From NCBI GenBank assembly GCA_022579005.1, contig MU401500.1:104253-168252 (forward strand): DNA of 64,000 nucleotides, read 5' to 3'. The DNA is from Poronia punctata (Eukaryota; Ascomycota; Sordariomycetes; Xylariales; Xylariaceae). Positions 11,297-23,428 of the stretch are shown here, piece by piece. The notes below the pieces were generated by a model, which searched no databases, was not told the origin of the DNA, and saw only the letters and a program-made list of their open reading frames with translations. The position numbers were made by a program, and so were the translations under genes. Every line of letters starts with the position of its first letter. Positions within the stretch are counted from its first letter, which is position 1.

Positions 11297-14200
11297 GCCC
11301 CCCCTCGAGAGCAGAACCGAGGGAGAGGGTAGGGTTACATAATTCCTAGTACGATGTGACGTTGGAAATCCGTCTTCATGGCCCAGCCCCGTCCTGTCTT
11401 GTCTTGTCTTGTCTTGTCTCATCTTACACACTACTTTCTCCGTCTGTATAAAAAGGTGGTAATCAGAGGGGACGAGCTTGGTAGTGAGGTAGTTGGGCAT
11501 TCTTAGAGGGTAGAGTAAAGTAACGTACATAGGTAGGGGGAAACGGCTGTTTGTATTGTCAAGTTCAAGGGAATGTGACACGGTTAGGTAGCGAGTAGAA
11601 TTGCAAGCAAACAACCAACGTGTAACGTGTGGTTTTCTTAAGATATTGGGGTAGGGCTGTACATACCTACCTCTTGCTCTATGCCCTTACATACACACAC
11701 CCCTATATTCTAGCAGTAATTAATGATTAAATTTTCATCATATAGGAAAGTAGGTATACAGGTAAACGGCAAACGCAACCGTTTTCGCCCTGTGTTTGCG
11801 AGGGCAGGGTAAAAGGCAAGTCACATCCCGCTCTCCCTGGCAAAGGGAATGTGGGAAAAGGATGCAAGTTTCGAGGCAGGGCTGAGAAGATGAATGGATT
11901 TTGGCCGGTGTCTCGTGCACGCCTACTGCAACCTTGCTATTTCTCCAACAATGCTACGTGCTGGACATCTACGGTATTGTTGTGTTATAAAGTTGAAGAG
12001 GGGTGCTGGGTTAGATCGATAGGACCCCCTTGTTAGGTATATATATATATAAGAGGTCCGATGACCTCGGGGTAGGGTAGCAAGCTGAAAGGGGGCATGT
12101 TGTAGAATGCTATAGATAGATACCTAGATGCTGATGGCTACCTTAGGTATCTTTGACCGGTGTGGTAGATTACACAATATGTCCTCATGTTCGCTGTTGG
12201 GAAAATATTCAAAAATGTCGCAAGAATTGGTAGTTCTAACATTTATGTTTACGTACTACCAATCCTTAATCGGCGGCCTCTGATGTTGACCAAACAGGCA
12301 GCAGAGTAGAGGATCGCCAGAGGAGTTATTCCGCAACAAAAACAAAACACCACATAAAACAGTTGAGGATAGATACATGTATGGCAGCAATGTTGTGTAT
12401 TCATAGTGCTAACGGCAATAAAAAAGACGTTGAACCCCTATCTACCTAACCTACTAGGTGCCGGCTACCTACATGGTAATGCTTTTCCAAAATAGCTGAC
12501 AACATATCAGGGTCGAGACAGACAATCTACATAACCTACCTACCTACTCCAAATTCCAGACCTAAGTTTAGCATGTTTACCACACCATACCAGAGCCTGG
12601 CAGCAGACACATGGCCGCCAGATTAAAACAAACAACGTGTTGCCTCAGTTGAGACCCTGGCCTAAGTCTAGATTCTTTCTTCGACTACACAGACCATTAT
12701 TGTCGTCGTTGTACATACGTATAGACGCGATCATTGCCAGGACTGGGTCATATGAACAATAGGTATCCCCGGATTTGGGAGGGGGGGGGGGCGGCATCCC
12801 CGCCTTTTTGTTAAACGCCACCTCCAAGGACTTTCTTGCCAAAGAATAAAACAAGGTCCCATTGGTAGAAATTTAATTCATATTTGATCTCGTGGTCTGA
12901 AGGGGATTGATGATTAGGTAGATAGGTAGGGGTCACATATCTGTACACGTACGTTGTATTACCTACCAGGCGCATGCGACAGGCAGACAAACCTGGTGAT
13001 TTACACGTATTAGACGCCCGTTTAAGCGCCAAGGACGTAGATAGTCTAGATCGAATTTCGCATTTGGCGGCTCTGTCGCTCTCTAGTCGGGAGTGATTGA
13101 TGATCGTCGCAAAGACACGATAATGGGGTATAGTCATCTAAAGCGTAGGTACTCTTAGGTATTACAAGTTCGGCGTTATTGCGTATAATTTGTTGTTACC
13201 TATTATTAGCCGGGAAGCTAGAGGGGAGAGGGGAAGGAGGAGGAGGAGGAGGAGGAGGAGGCGTGGCTGTGATTCGAAAGGAATGGTCACGCACGCAGTA
13301 ACAAACCTAACCTACTGGTTTGAGAAACCACCCCCACGTGATGGAATCCCTAGATCTAAGTAGTTTATTGATAGGTAACGTTGGTAGGTATTTAATCAAT
13401 CATTTATTTTCCGTACCTTCTCCATCTTACAGGGCTAAAGAACGTACATATACACGTACTCGTATACGTTACATTCGGGATGAATAACCGGTTGTTACTA
13501 AAGGCCTTTTACTAAAACCAAAAAATTCAAACAAACAGATGACCACATTATATATTATATATTAAACGATAAAGGTGACTTGATTATAAGCCGACCAAGT
13601 GCCGGTGCTCTGTGCCTGACTAAATACAATGACATGCAGGGGTTTAATACCTACTTGGTCCATCTGCAACTTTCTAGATCAATGTTACCCATATGCAGGT
13701 AACTTCCTAGTGCGCATAGGGATGAGGCAGCGCTTGAATATTCATTGGGCTACATACGGACGTAAGGAGTCATGTGGTAGCATCTCATGTAAGTGATTGT
13801 ACACATATACATAAGAACTATGCTATAGGTCGAGGTTTTGAGTAGAAGTATGTGTTTTAGTCTCATTTTGGAGTTTCGAGAGGGGAGGGAGGGGGAGGCC
13901 TTTGTCCCGCGATATAAAAACCTCCGACATCGCTAAAACTGAACGGCTAACACGCTATTCTTTACTGTAAGGCGGGGAAGAAATACCCCTAAAACCTATA
14001 AGTAGGTACATACTTACTTAGTCAACCGGGCAAAATCTCGCAACCCGTAAAGAATAGCACCGGCTAATAAGGTACAGCCACCTATACTAGTATCCTCTTT
14101 TCTAACCAGTTCTTCCGGCCGGGAGCCCGGAACAACGCTTTGGCCCCTATAAACCATTTAACAGGCCGACGAGAAGTTAGTCCGGTGGCAGTGGCTCAGC

Positions 14201-17200
14201 GTGAAGCTCCGGCCCGAATAGTCCTGTAGTCCCCTCATCGGCCGCACCGCGGGAAACGGCCTGACCTAGTCTAAAGCGTAGCCTCATCAGCTTTTAGCCT
14301 CGCAACGAGTGTAGGACTACGCATTAATTGCTATTCAGAAGCTGTTCCCCGTGAATCTCTTAATGGTCTAAGAGAGGGGTTTTACGTGATGCTTTTTAAT
14401 GTTGTGAGGAGTCTACTCGTAGACAAAATGATTGTCAGAACCAGACTACGATTATCACAATTATCGCAAATAGGGCCCGCGTTCAATTAGACCGGGGACA
14501 ACGCGTAATCTCTCGAGTCGCGAGGGATCGAATATTACCGCCATAGTGAGACTGACTGGCTATATCGATAAGTTACTTGACTAGCCTCAGGTATCGGTTA
14601 AGCTCAAAAGCCGAGATATCGACTTATTGTAGGCGCCTATTCACACACACTCCCAAGAACTGGACCCTTCTTGCAGTTCGGAACCTAGTCCTAATCCAAA
14701 ACTAGATGGTCTGCGAGCTTGGTGGTGTGCACGAGTAAGGTTGTGGACGTTACATTAGAAACTAAAGGTTGTTGGCGACGAGCTTGACACAACCAATCTG
14801 TTCTTAAAACATATATCCAACTATTCAATGACTCGCTTAAATGCATAACGTAAAACTCGTGTCCAAAGTGGGCTAAACCGATCGTCTGGACTCTGGAGTC
14901 AGTGGGCTCGTGTTTACAAAGATCAGAGGAACTAGAACGATCTTCAGATAATCATGCGGGAGAATCCCCGAAAAATAGGGCTATGTTGAGATCCAAGTGC
15001 CAGTATATCCCAGTTTACCCACCAATCCTCAAACTTTGAGATGTGCGACTTGCGCATTAATCAACATTGGATTTTCCATAACACTGGAGAGGCTGATACT
15101 CATAGCCAGTAATAGACAGTAGGTAGGTACCTTGGTACACGTATTGCTTGGTAGATTAATACCACCAATGAGAATGACGAATTTGGGAATCACTTGATCA
15201 ACAAGCTTTTTCCGATTTTGCAAAGGTACCTGGGTGGGAGTACCTACAGCAACTGGGCAGCCCCCAATTACACGCGGCTGAGTTCCCCGGACCGGGGCGG
15301 TTGCCTCATTGCAGGGCTGCAGCTCCTTGCCTGCTCAGGGAGTGTATCTCTCTTTTTAATTACTTACGTACATCTGTACTCGTGCAAGGTTCGTGGTACT
15401 GGTAACGATAGACGCTTTATCAGACACAGTGGACAGATGGCGCAAACGGTAGAAATCATGACTATTTTTCGCAGCTGTAACTAGCATACAGTGTGAATAT
15501 AGTAAACTACCGAGCCCGCACACAAAATTCGCCATCTCCCCACCGGAGTCAGCTTGATGTTGTCCATCCGACGATAATTTTACGTATACTTATCTATCTA
15601 CAGCACGACTCTTTTGTGTACCCGATAAGAGGAGGAAGCCGTTTTGTTGCGGAAGACAAACAGTGGCGTGGGGGGAAAGGGCGCGGGGAAGGGGGGGGGG
15701 GGGACCCCTGGTCGCGCATCAGAGGGATCTGACACACCACCCAATCGAGCCATCGTTTTTTGATGAGCGTTACTACGTAAAGCCCGCTCTACCGGTACCC
15801 TGCGAATCTGACAGCGACTGGACGCATATGTAAATCGTGGCGGACCGATGAAAGAGGGAAGAAGAAACGTTTTATAAGTAATTTTAATTTCAAGCCGTGA
15901 TACAGCATTTGTCAAGGGACAGACAAGTCGTGGCGGGGGCACTTCATCTGCTGCACTAATAAAAGGCCCGTGAGAGACAGAATCACTTGCCACTTTACTC
16001 AGAGTCCGGGGGTTGGAGACAAGAAATGTAAGCCAAGACACTCGGAAAAGCTTGGTATCGGCCGACTGCTTGTTGCATAACAATATCAACTCCAAAAGAT
16101 GCCTGTACGAGTACTCGTGCCTATTTCGACGATGCGACAAGAGAATGGAAATCGTTTGGCCAGTTGACCGTGTTCATATATAGTTGTATACGCATGCGTG
16201 TCTGGTCGTCGGCGGCGTCGTCGCTTGCGATCTGGGCTTTAGATCGTAAGACGGGTCATCTACGACTAAGATCGAATCGCACAAAGGAGAAGTGAGACAA
16301 GACAGCCGGGAGATGAGATGTCCGGGAACTTGGATGACTAAACTATTGACTGACCAGAACAGCAAATCTGGACTATTGAGTCATGACGCATGCAAACTAT
16401 TGCCGTTTTTCATTGACAGTCAGCGTTGTGCTTCGCATCCAGAGTACCAACCTCTCTCTCATCAACTCAACTTTCCTACGTGTACTTGCAAAGGTGGATT
16501 TTGCTGATTGTGGGCAAAAGCACCCCCAAGCAAATAACTCGTTCGTTACAAGACCAACATCGCAGTCGACAGCTATGGGCTCCTAGAATGGAATGAGCTG
16601 GTCACGCGTAGAGAGGCACGACTGCTCTCCGCAAAGAAAGAGCTTGCTAGCTAGCTATCACATGACCTATTGCGGCTGCTTTCAACAGACGGGCCATGCA
16701 TATATCGTGGGGTCAGGGACATGTCTTTTGACTGGCGCGAAATCCTCGTTGCCAGCCCGCCAGCCCGCCAGCCCCCTAAACCTAGGTACTCGTAATTCCT
16801 AAAAACAGGGCCGAGCGTGGAATCCTGCTGGGGGATATGAATTGAGATTTTCTAGAGCTCTTCCGCCAAAGCCGAATGAACAGGCGTCCTTACGTATGTA
16901 CTCGTACAGTGAGCACCAGCGATGAGGATGACAACGCTGTGGGGCCCCCGCTTGAACTTGATCACATGCCGCGCGCATTTATTGAGTAATTACATAGTAC
17001 CTATTACAACAAGTCCCCAAAATTACGAGTACGGCCAATGTCTTCTGAGTACAAGCAAAAGGAAATGAAATGACAAGAACGTTGAGGACAAAGAATTCTC
17101 TTGTACATAAGTATACATATTTCATTAGCATAATAATCCATTAGAACTTGTCCTTATTTTGTTCCGATGAGTCAATGGGTAACAGACAAAATATCAAAGT

Positions 17201-17529
17201 TCAAATGCAGTATTTACGTGTAGGTAGGTACCTACGTATTGCGATGCACTCGTGTTTACCGGAGTAATTCATATATGAAAGCTTATGCATTACTAAAAGA
17301 AAACAACGTGGGGGGGGGGGGGAGGTACCAACCTGAACGAGCCCCATCCCTCATCTCTTCCGGCTGCAGACCCAAAAAGCAGACAAGGATATAATTAGGG
17401 ATTTAGCATTGGCCAATCCCAACACCTACAGGTAAATTACCTATGCTAAAAAACGACCATTGTTTGTATTTGTAGAAGAACCAGATGGAGGGCAGCCGAA
17501 GGAGATGATGAGGTAATACATAGTAGGTA

Positions 17530-17570
17530 TTCACAAGAGGTGCGGTACAGTATACCGCACTATATGTGAA
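17530..17570. repeat. Symmetric two-stem hairpin
   Basis: The structure is a 6-bp outer stem (TTCACA/TGTGAA), a 4x4 internal loop (agag/tata), a perfect 8-bp inner stem (GTGCGGTA/TACCGCAC) and a 5-base loop. All base pairs are Watson-Crick. It could be a palindromic protein-binding site or a transcribed hairpin; the sequence does not decide between them. Confidence 0.6.
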
Positions 17571-20500
17571 CCCCAGAAACTCACAGCGTGGGAGCGAGCC
17601 GTGGAACGGGGAGCCATCATCTCGTGACCCGGCATGGCGCACTTACCCTTGTCCGGAACCGGGCCGGTCACTTGTCAGAAATGATCTACCTTTTATCCTG
17701 AAGTAGATAAGCGCGTACTACTTTGTCTCCCAAGGGGGCCGGAAATATATTGAACAAATGTCCTATTTTCTGGTACCGTGTCTCGATTGTGATCGTCGAT
17801 TTGTGACGAGTGATATTGGACCAGACCAGACCAGACCAGAACACTGGGTAATACTTATTACTTGGTAGTGCATCTGCACGTAATCAGTTTTGTTGGCCAC
17901 CTGAGAATATTCCAAGGCGAGACGATCTACCTTTGGTCCTCTACTGGTGGTCTAGGTATTGCAATCTGGGTTTGGAGCGTTAATCGGTGTTGCCTGTCCT
18001 GTCAATTTTCCAGATTGGGGTATCGTCGCCATAAAGGGAAGTGGTTGTAGATTATCCTAGTGTACCGTCCCGTAGGTACCTATGCTTTGCAACCAAAGGG
18101 GTTGCATTTGGACACTGTACTGGTAGGTTGGGAAGGAGCGACGGGGGGTTTATTTTCAGGTCCACGTGACTGAACTATTAATCTTGCATCGCTGGAGAAA
18201 TCTCTCTGGGATATTCAGCATTGATGCGGCACGAACGGCTGAGCCGAAGATGCTAGAAGCCGGTGTGATCAATGTGGTGATAAGCTGAGGAAGAGTCTGT
18301 ACGCTCCTTGCAAAACACTTGGAGCCGGCCAGTCGAGACTCGAGCAGCATTACTCGTATAACGCAAGGAACCAGACATACCGCGTGTTAGGCAAACGTGG
18401 GGGTAGCTGTTCCTGGTTTTCTCACTATGCTGACCTTGAGGAGTATACGGCGGATACCTGGTGCCTCGCTTGTAACTACGTGTACGTGTAAAAGTACTAC
18501 CTATCAGGCGACAAGAGCAAGCCTAGCCTAAGGTCAAGGGGAAACGACATGTTGGGGCCGCGTCTACATGCCTCGGATCCTGTACCAAGGAGACGAAGTT
18601 ACCAGCTGAATATAATATCCCCGGATATGGGGAGCACAACGGAGGCGCTGAAACTCCCAGAACAGCGGTACGGCCCCTGTCACCGACATAAAAATGGTGG
18701 AGAGTTGTGTCTCCGGGTCATTTCGGGTGCCTGTCGTGGGATCTTTTTACCTACCTACATACTGTACCTAAACAGGGCCACCCGTCAGGCTTGACAAATC
18801 TCCCTTCTGGTGCGCAAATAGCTATAAGAAATGAAATGGTTCCACAAGTACCAGAAGCGCATCACGTAAATCACGATGGCTATTATTTCCGTCTTACAGT
18901 GATAGTAAGATATACGTGTATGTTCAGCAGCGTACAAGTAGGTGGGTACACGGCACACGAAGAATTTCAGTTAACACGTGACAACTTTCAGATTCAGCCG
19001 AAGGAACCTTGTAAGTTGTAGGTAAGTACATAGCTGATCATTTGCAATTGTCGGGGTACTCCTGCCTTATTGAGAGATAGCCTTATTATGAAACGGGGAC
19101 CTGCCACGCGCGTGATCCTGGTGGCGGCCATGGAATGTCTACCTTTCTGGGAACATATGAGCCGAGGTGTCGGCGCTGGCATGCCAAAAGTTGTGAGAGG
19201 AGTGCAAAGATCCGTTTTTGCTAGATTTAACTGCTACCTACTTCTATGTAGATTCGACCAAGGTTCGTCAATTAATAAACTACGTAAATGTTGTTGGTAG
19301 GCACTACGCACATTAGGGTACATTCCGTTGGTCTTGACCAAGGAGTATCGAATCTAGATTGTTGCACATTGCGTGCTACTAAATGCCTATAGGGAATAAA
19401 ACATCTGATTTACACGGGACAGTATGTAGTACGTAGACACATTGGACAGACGCGCCAACATCGCCGGCGACAGTAATCCGGTCTAATCAGTAGCTAACAT
19501 TGTTCTCTTATTCAATTCAAAGACCGGAAAACAACATGAAACTGTCATCTTGGTTAGTAGTAGTAGTAGTCTAGGTTAGCATAGCACCTTACCAACGAGG
19601 GGTTAATTCCCGACTATACCGTGGTGGCGCACTTCTCCCGGGAGGTTTGTACAGGTTTGTCTTGAGCCGCGGTGGTGTGGTGTTGGCTAAATAGTTACTT
19701 GACTATTTGGCCGAGTCTAGTTGTCTAACGTAGTGGGAGACCCGGACTATGGAGGTTAGGCTAGGTTAGATATTTGGCGGGATCGCGGGGGAGCCTTGGG
19801 CCTGATACATGAAGATTTTATGACGGTTGGCACTGGAATCCCATCTGCGAGCATCCCGTGACAGAGGAACCCTTCAAGTTTGATGAGTTGGCACTTTTTT
19901 CGACTCACAAGTCCGTGGGCATGTGACATTCGAGCAGTGGCACTTACAGATGCACGATACGAGTTGAATAGTTGGCAAGCTGGGTTTGGGGGCGATAGAG
20001 ATGTTCTCGACCAAAGAGTGACTGACTCCCGTGAGCTACAGTCGCAAATCTCTTAAACCAAGACAGTTTGGGCGTAGGATAGTATACAATCTTGAAGTAA
20101 CTTCATCTATAATAGTACTTTTATGCAGTTTAGCATGCTGTGTGCCGTGCAGCATCCGTCACAACATCCGCAGGGCATATACGCGCATTGCTTGGTTCGT
20201 TGCACCGAGGCTGAGCCCTCACTTGATCCAAAAACTCGACACCCGCAGGCGCTAGGCCAAAAGTATGGGGAAGAGGCGAAACAATCTAGGCATACGCGGG
20301 TCCCAGGGGCTAGACTTATCAGGGGTAACTAAGCAGAAGCTTGGTCTTGGTGCGGAGAGTGAGTTTACCGCATCAAGTGACGACGCTGGCCGCTGGGTTT
20401 TACCGGACGACAAGTAGACACTTTGTATAACGAATAATCATGAGAAACGTAAACTTATAGTCGAGGACAGCAAAGCAAGAGAAATGTCCACTAGGTACCT

Positions 20501-22445
20501 TACCTAGGTACCTAACTCCTCTTCCTCTTCTTGTTCAAGGCTCTTACACCTGGCAGATCCTTCCCCGTCTTTGGAGCCAGTTGCAGGCAGGTAATAGGTA
20601 CGGTAACAAAACTTATCACGTGTTACCCGTTATTACCTACATTTGCATTGTACATTGTAACTGACAGGTCCTCACTACTGGGTTAGACTGATCACTTTTA
20701 AACCGCATCATTTATCCAAGGGATGCACGTCGTTCACGGGAACAAAAAGATCAAATGCAATAATTATATGCCAACGCATAAAAAGTGATCATCCATAGCC
20801 TGACCTTGGCCGATCTGGTCTGATTTAGTCGGCCACACTTCGACCATTGGTCGGCCCGGGATGAGTAGTGCCAGAGTAGATAGAGACTAACCTAGGTTAG
20901 GTACTCGCAAATAGACCATCTCTACGAGTACTGTCCCTTGTTATCGCCAGCTTTTGCCATCGATCTCGGTGGATCGGTCAGAGGCGGAGAGACGTCTTAG
21001 ATGGTCGCGGCTCGCATTGCCTCAATGCTTGACATGTCCTCTGCCCTTCGCTCTAGCCTGACATCGTTGGCAAGGAAGGCATGACCTAGGTGCTGGGTCG
21101 CTGGTCGTCCAGTGCTGGCAACATACAAAGTCCAAATGACTTACTCAGCTTGACTCGGGGCGATAGCAACGAAAGATGCAGGGCCATCACGAGGCACGTG
21201 TTAGGCAACATTCTTCCATTCAGTCTTTTCGGTACTACGGAGGTAGGTATTATCTATCTAGCCTTCGGGGGCCCATTCGGCTCCTCGATGCTCAGCGATG
21301 CTCTTCTCTTTACGAGTAGGTTAATACGCCCAAGTGCCTATCCTAGTTAGCTCCGTTCTGGGTATATAGATATGTATCTATCTAGGTTAGTCTAGCTGGT
21401 AATTAGCCGGATCCGGATACTTCAGCACAAACGAGTTGAGGCGACCATCACCAAAATGAGGAAGCCATGTGCTCTGCTGGCAGCTAGACTGGTCTTCCGT
21501 AGATGCTATTTAGTGGTTCTTGAGATGGTGCGCGTCTGACTCAACCTGCCTATACCAATCGACAAAACAAGCGGAATCTGCTACTGCTGTGTTTCCGGTC
21601 GGCCAACTCTTTCGCTAGACTTCGTGTGCTGTGTGCGCTTTACCCGTATAGTTGATCCCCATGTCTGTGATTCAGTAATAAGATATCATGAGGTTTGAAG
21701 GTGTTGACTCAGGTTTACTACCAGGTATACACTAAGTCTTCCTATGCTATATACTGTTTGATAGGTTGCTAGAAAGCTCATGTTGGCCCCCAGAGCAGCA
21801 ACAATCGGGCATCAATAAAGCCTATCTTGCTCTGGGAGACGGGAAGGTGGAATGGAGATGGTTTCGTTTGCCATGATTAGAATAATGTACAACTCCGCCC
21901 AGGAGACGGAATCGCGCAAATAGTAGATAGAGTTGGAACGGCGATTGCGGCACATAGACGCTTGCTTATAGCATGACCACGTCTCTCGCAATCCAGAAAC
22001 GCAATTACTAATGTTTTGGCGATTCCACAATCGACAGAAAACGTATACGCGTTGGACTCGGCTTCCTTCTGCATCAGCCCTTTTGGGTGCCTTCCTATGC
22101 CCCTATCTCTACCAATGCAGGCGCAACCCGTCCACCAAACCGCGAAAGGCTGTATAACACGTCACCCGTCCTTTATCTGTGCTTCTCAAGCTTTCCTAGA
22201 CAATTGAACTGCATTGACGGATGCATCCTGAATACCTAGTTGTAAGTATTCTGGATGGTAGGAAAAGTCTATCTTGATAAAAGATCGGATCGACTTCGTA
22301 ACACCGATGCTACGTACTTCGATTTCCTTTGTAAGTGATGCGGAGGGGGCAGACCCAGACGTGCCAGACTAGAACCATAGCTCGGAACGCTGGACCATCT
22401 GGCCGGACAGCAGCACGAGCCGGGAAGTCATGGGAATGCCTTAAA

Positions 22446-22520
22446 TACCTCATTAGGATATGCCTGCCCCATATAGCCTGGCGTAATGCGCTAATTATTA
22501 ACATTAGGCCTAATGAGGTA
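22446..22520. repeat. Inverted repeat with an internal palindrome
   Basis: TACCTCATTAGG at 22446-22457 is perfectly complementary to CCTAATGAGGTA at 22509-22520 across a 51-base loop. The right arm overlaps a 14-base perfect palindrome, CATTAGGCCTAATG, at 22503-22516. No coding potential is seen around it. Confidence 0.55.
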
Positions 22521-22979
22521 GTATTTTGGCGAGCTAGCGCAGAGTGGGATGAGAGCAGACCGCTGTGCGTACCTAGCTATGTACTTATGCTAGCCCGAAC
22601 AGTGGGGCATTCAGAGAAGTCAATCAAAGGGAGATGTGTGGATGTGCACTGTATCCTGGCTTTCAGGGTTCTTGTCTGCCCTGTGAAATCGTAGTTGCCG
22701 CCACAGATACCCACCCACATGGGGGCATGTTCCACCCTGAGGGAATAGGCCCGTCAAAGGTCCAGAATTCTATTCAGGTACCTCCAGCAGGTACATTCGG
22801 AGGACGTACCTTCCATCGTACAGCAAGAATCCAGGCCGGTACGTACCGTGAGATTGCACAGGATACCTTGCCAGACCGCGCCTTCCTATTCCCCACTGTG
22901 TAGGGGCCTGACCTTCACACCCTGCCCTAGCCAATTCTCTGTCCAGGTCCTCTATCAAATACATTAATATGTACAACTA

Positions 22980-23428
22980 CCCACATCATGACCACTTTCT
23001 TCCTCCCAGAACCACACACCTAGTATATACGCATATATATCACAAACCTCAGATGGAGAGTTTAATATAAGTCAACAAGCAGTAATCCATTTCACTGCTG
23101 TAGAATTGGTCGGCATTGGTTTTATCCACTGATAGCCTTCTCACCCAAGTCTCTACCTATCGACTCACCTATCGCGACATCGATCATTGTCGGCATCCCT
23201 GTGACAAACGGTCTCGACGGCAAAACTATCTGGACGAGCGCTGTCCATGAAATAGGACAATTGGTTCTGTACAGTCAATCAGCTTTCAGTGACGAGATCT
23301 TCCAAGGTTCAACTGTTCAGCTGTACATATCGGACCCTGCTATCGGTTTCGATAAATCAACGCCTGTCCGGGTTATACCCACTACACTCGCGGCCTGTCC
23401 CGTTCCATGAACATAAAACCTGTCCAGG
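22980..23428 (+). promoter_or_regulatory. Probable promoter and 5' leader of the DUF3295 gene
   Basis: This stretch precedes the start codon of the AreA GATA-like/DUF3295 gene. An AT-rich tract near 23018-23040 (tatatacgcatatatat) is the only TATA-like element. The leader holds short open frames upstream of the start, and a 5'-UTR intron is possible but not shown. The assignment rests on position. Confidence 0.35.

Larger units (their letters stand above)
11297..22979. other. Gene-free stretch with microsatellites and hairpins
   Basis: About 11.7 kb in which I can support no gene. Visible structure: a (GTCTT)n tract near 11395-11420, G runs at 12781-12791, 15691-15703 and 17310-17322, a (GGA)n tract at 13235-13261, a CAGCCCGC tandem near 16755-16775, a CCAGA tandem near 17820-17840, the hairpin at 17530-17570, the inverted repeat at 22446-22520 and many copies of TACTCGTA. 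Short open frames such as 18707-19021 and 22335-22694 show no domain. Composition is ordinary, unlike the RIP blocks. Confidence 0.55.
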
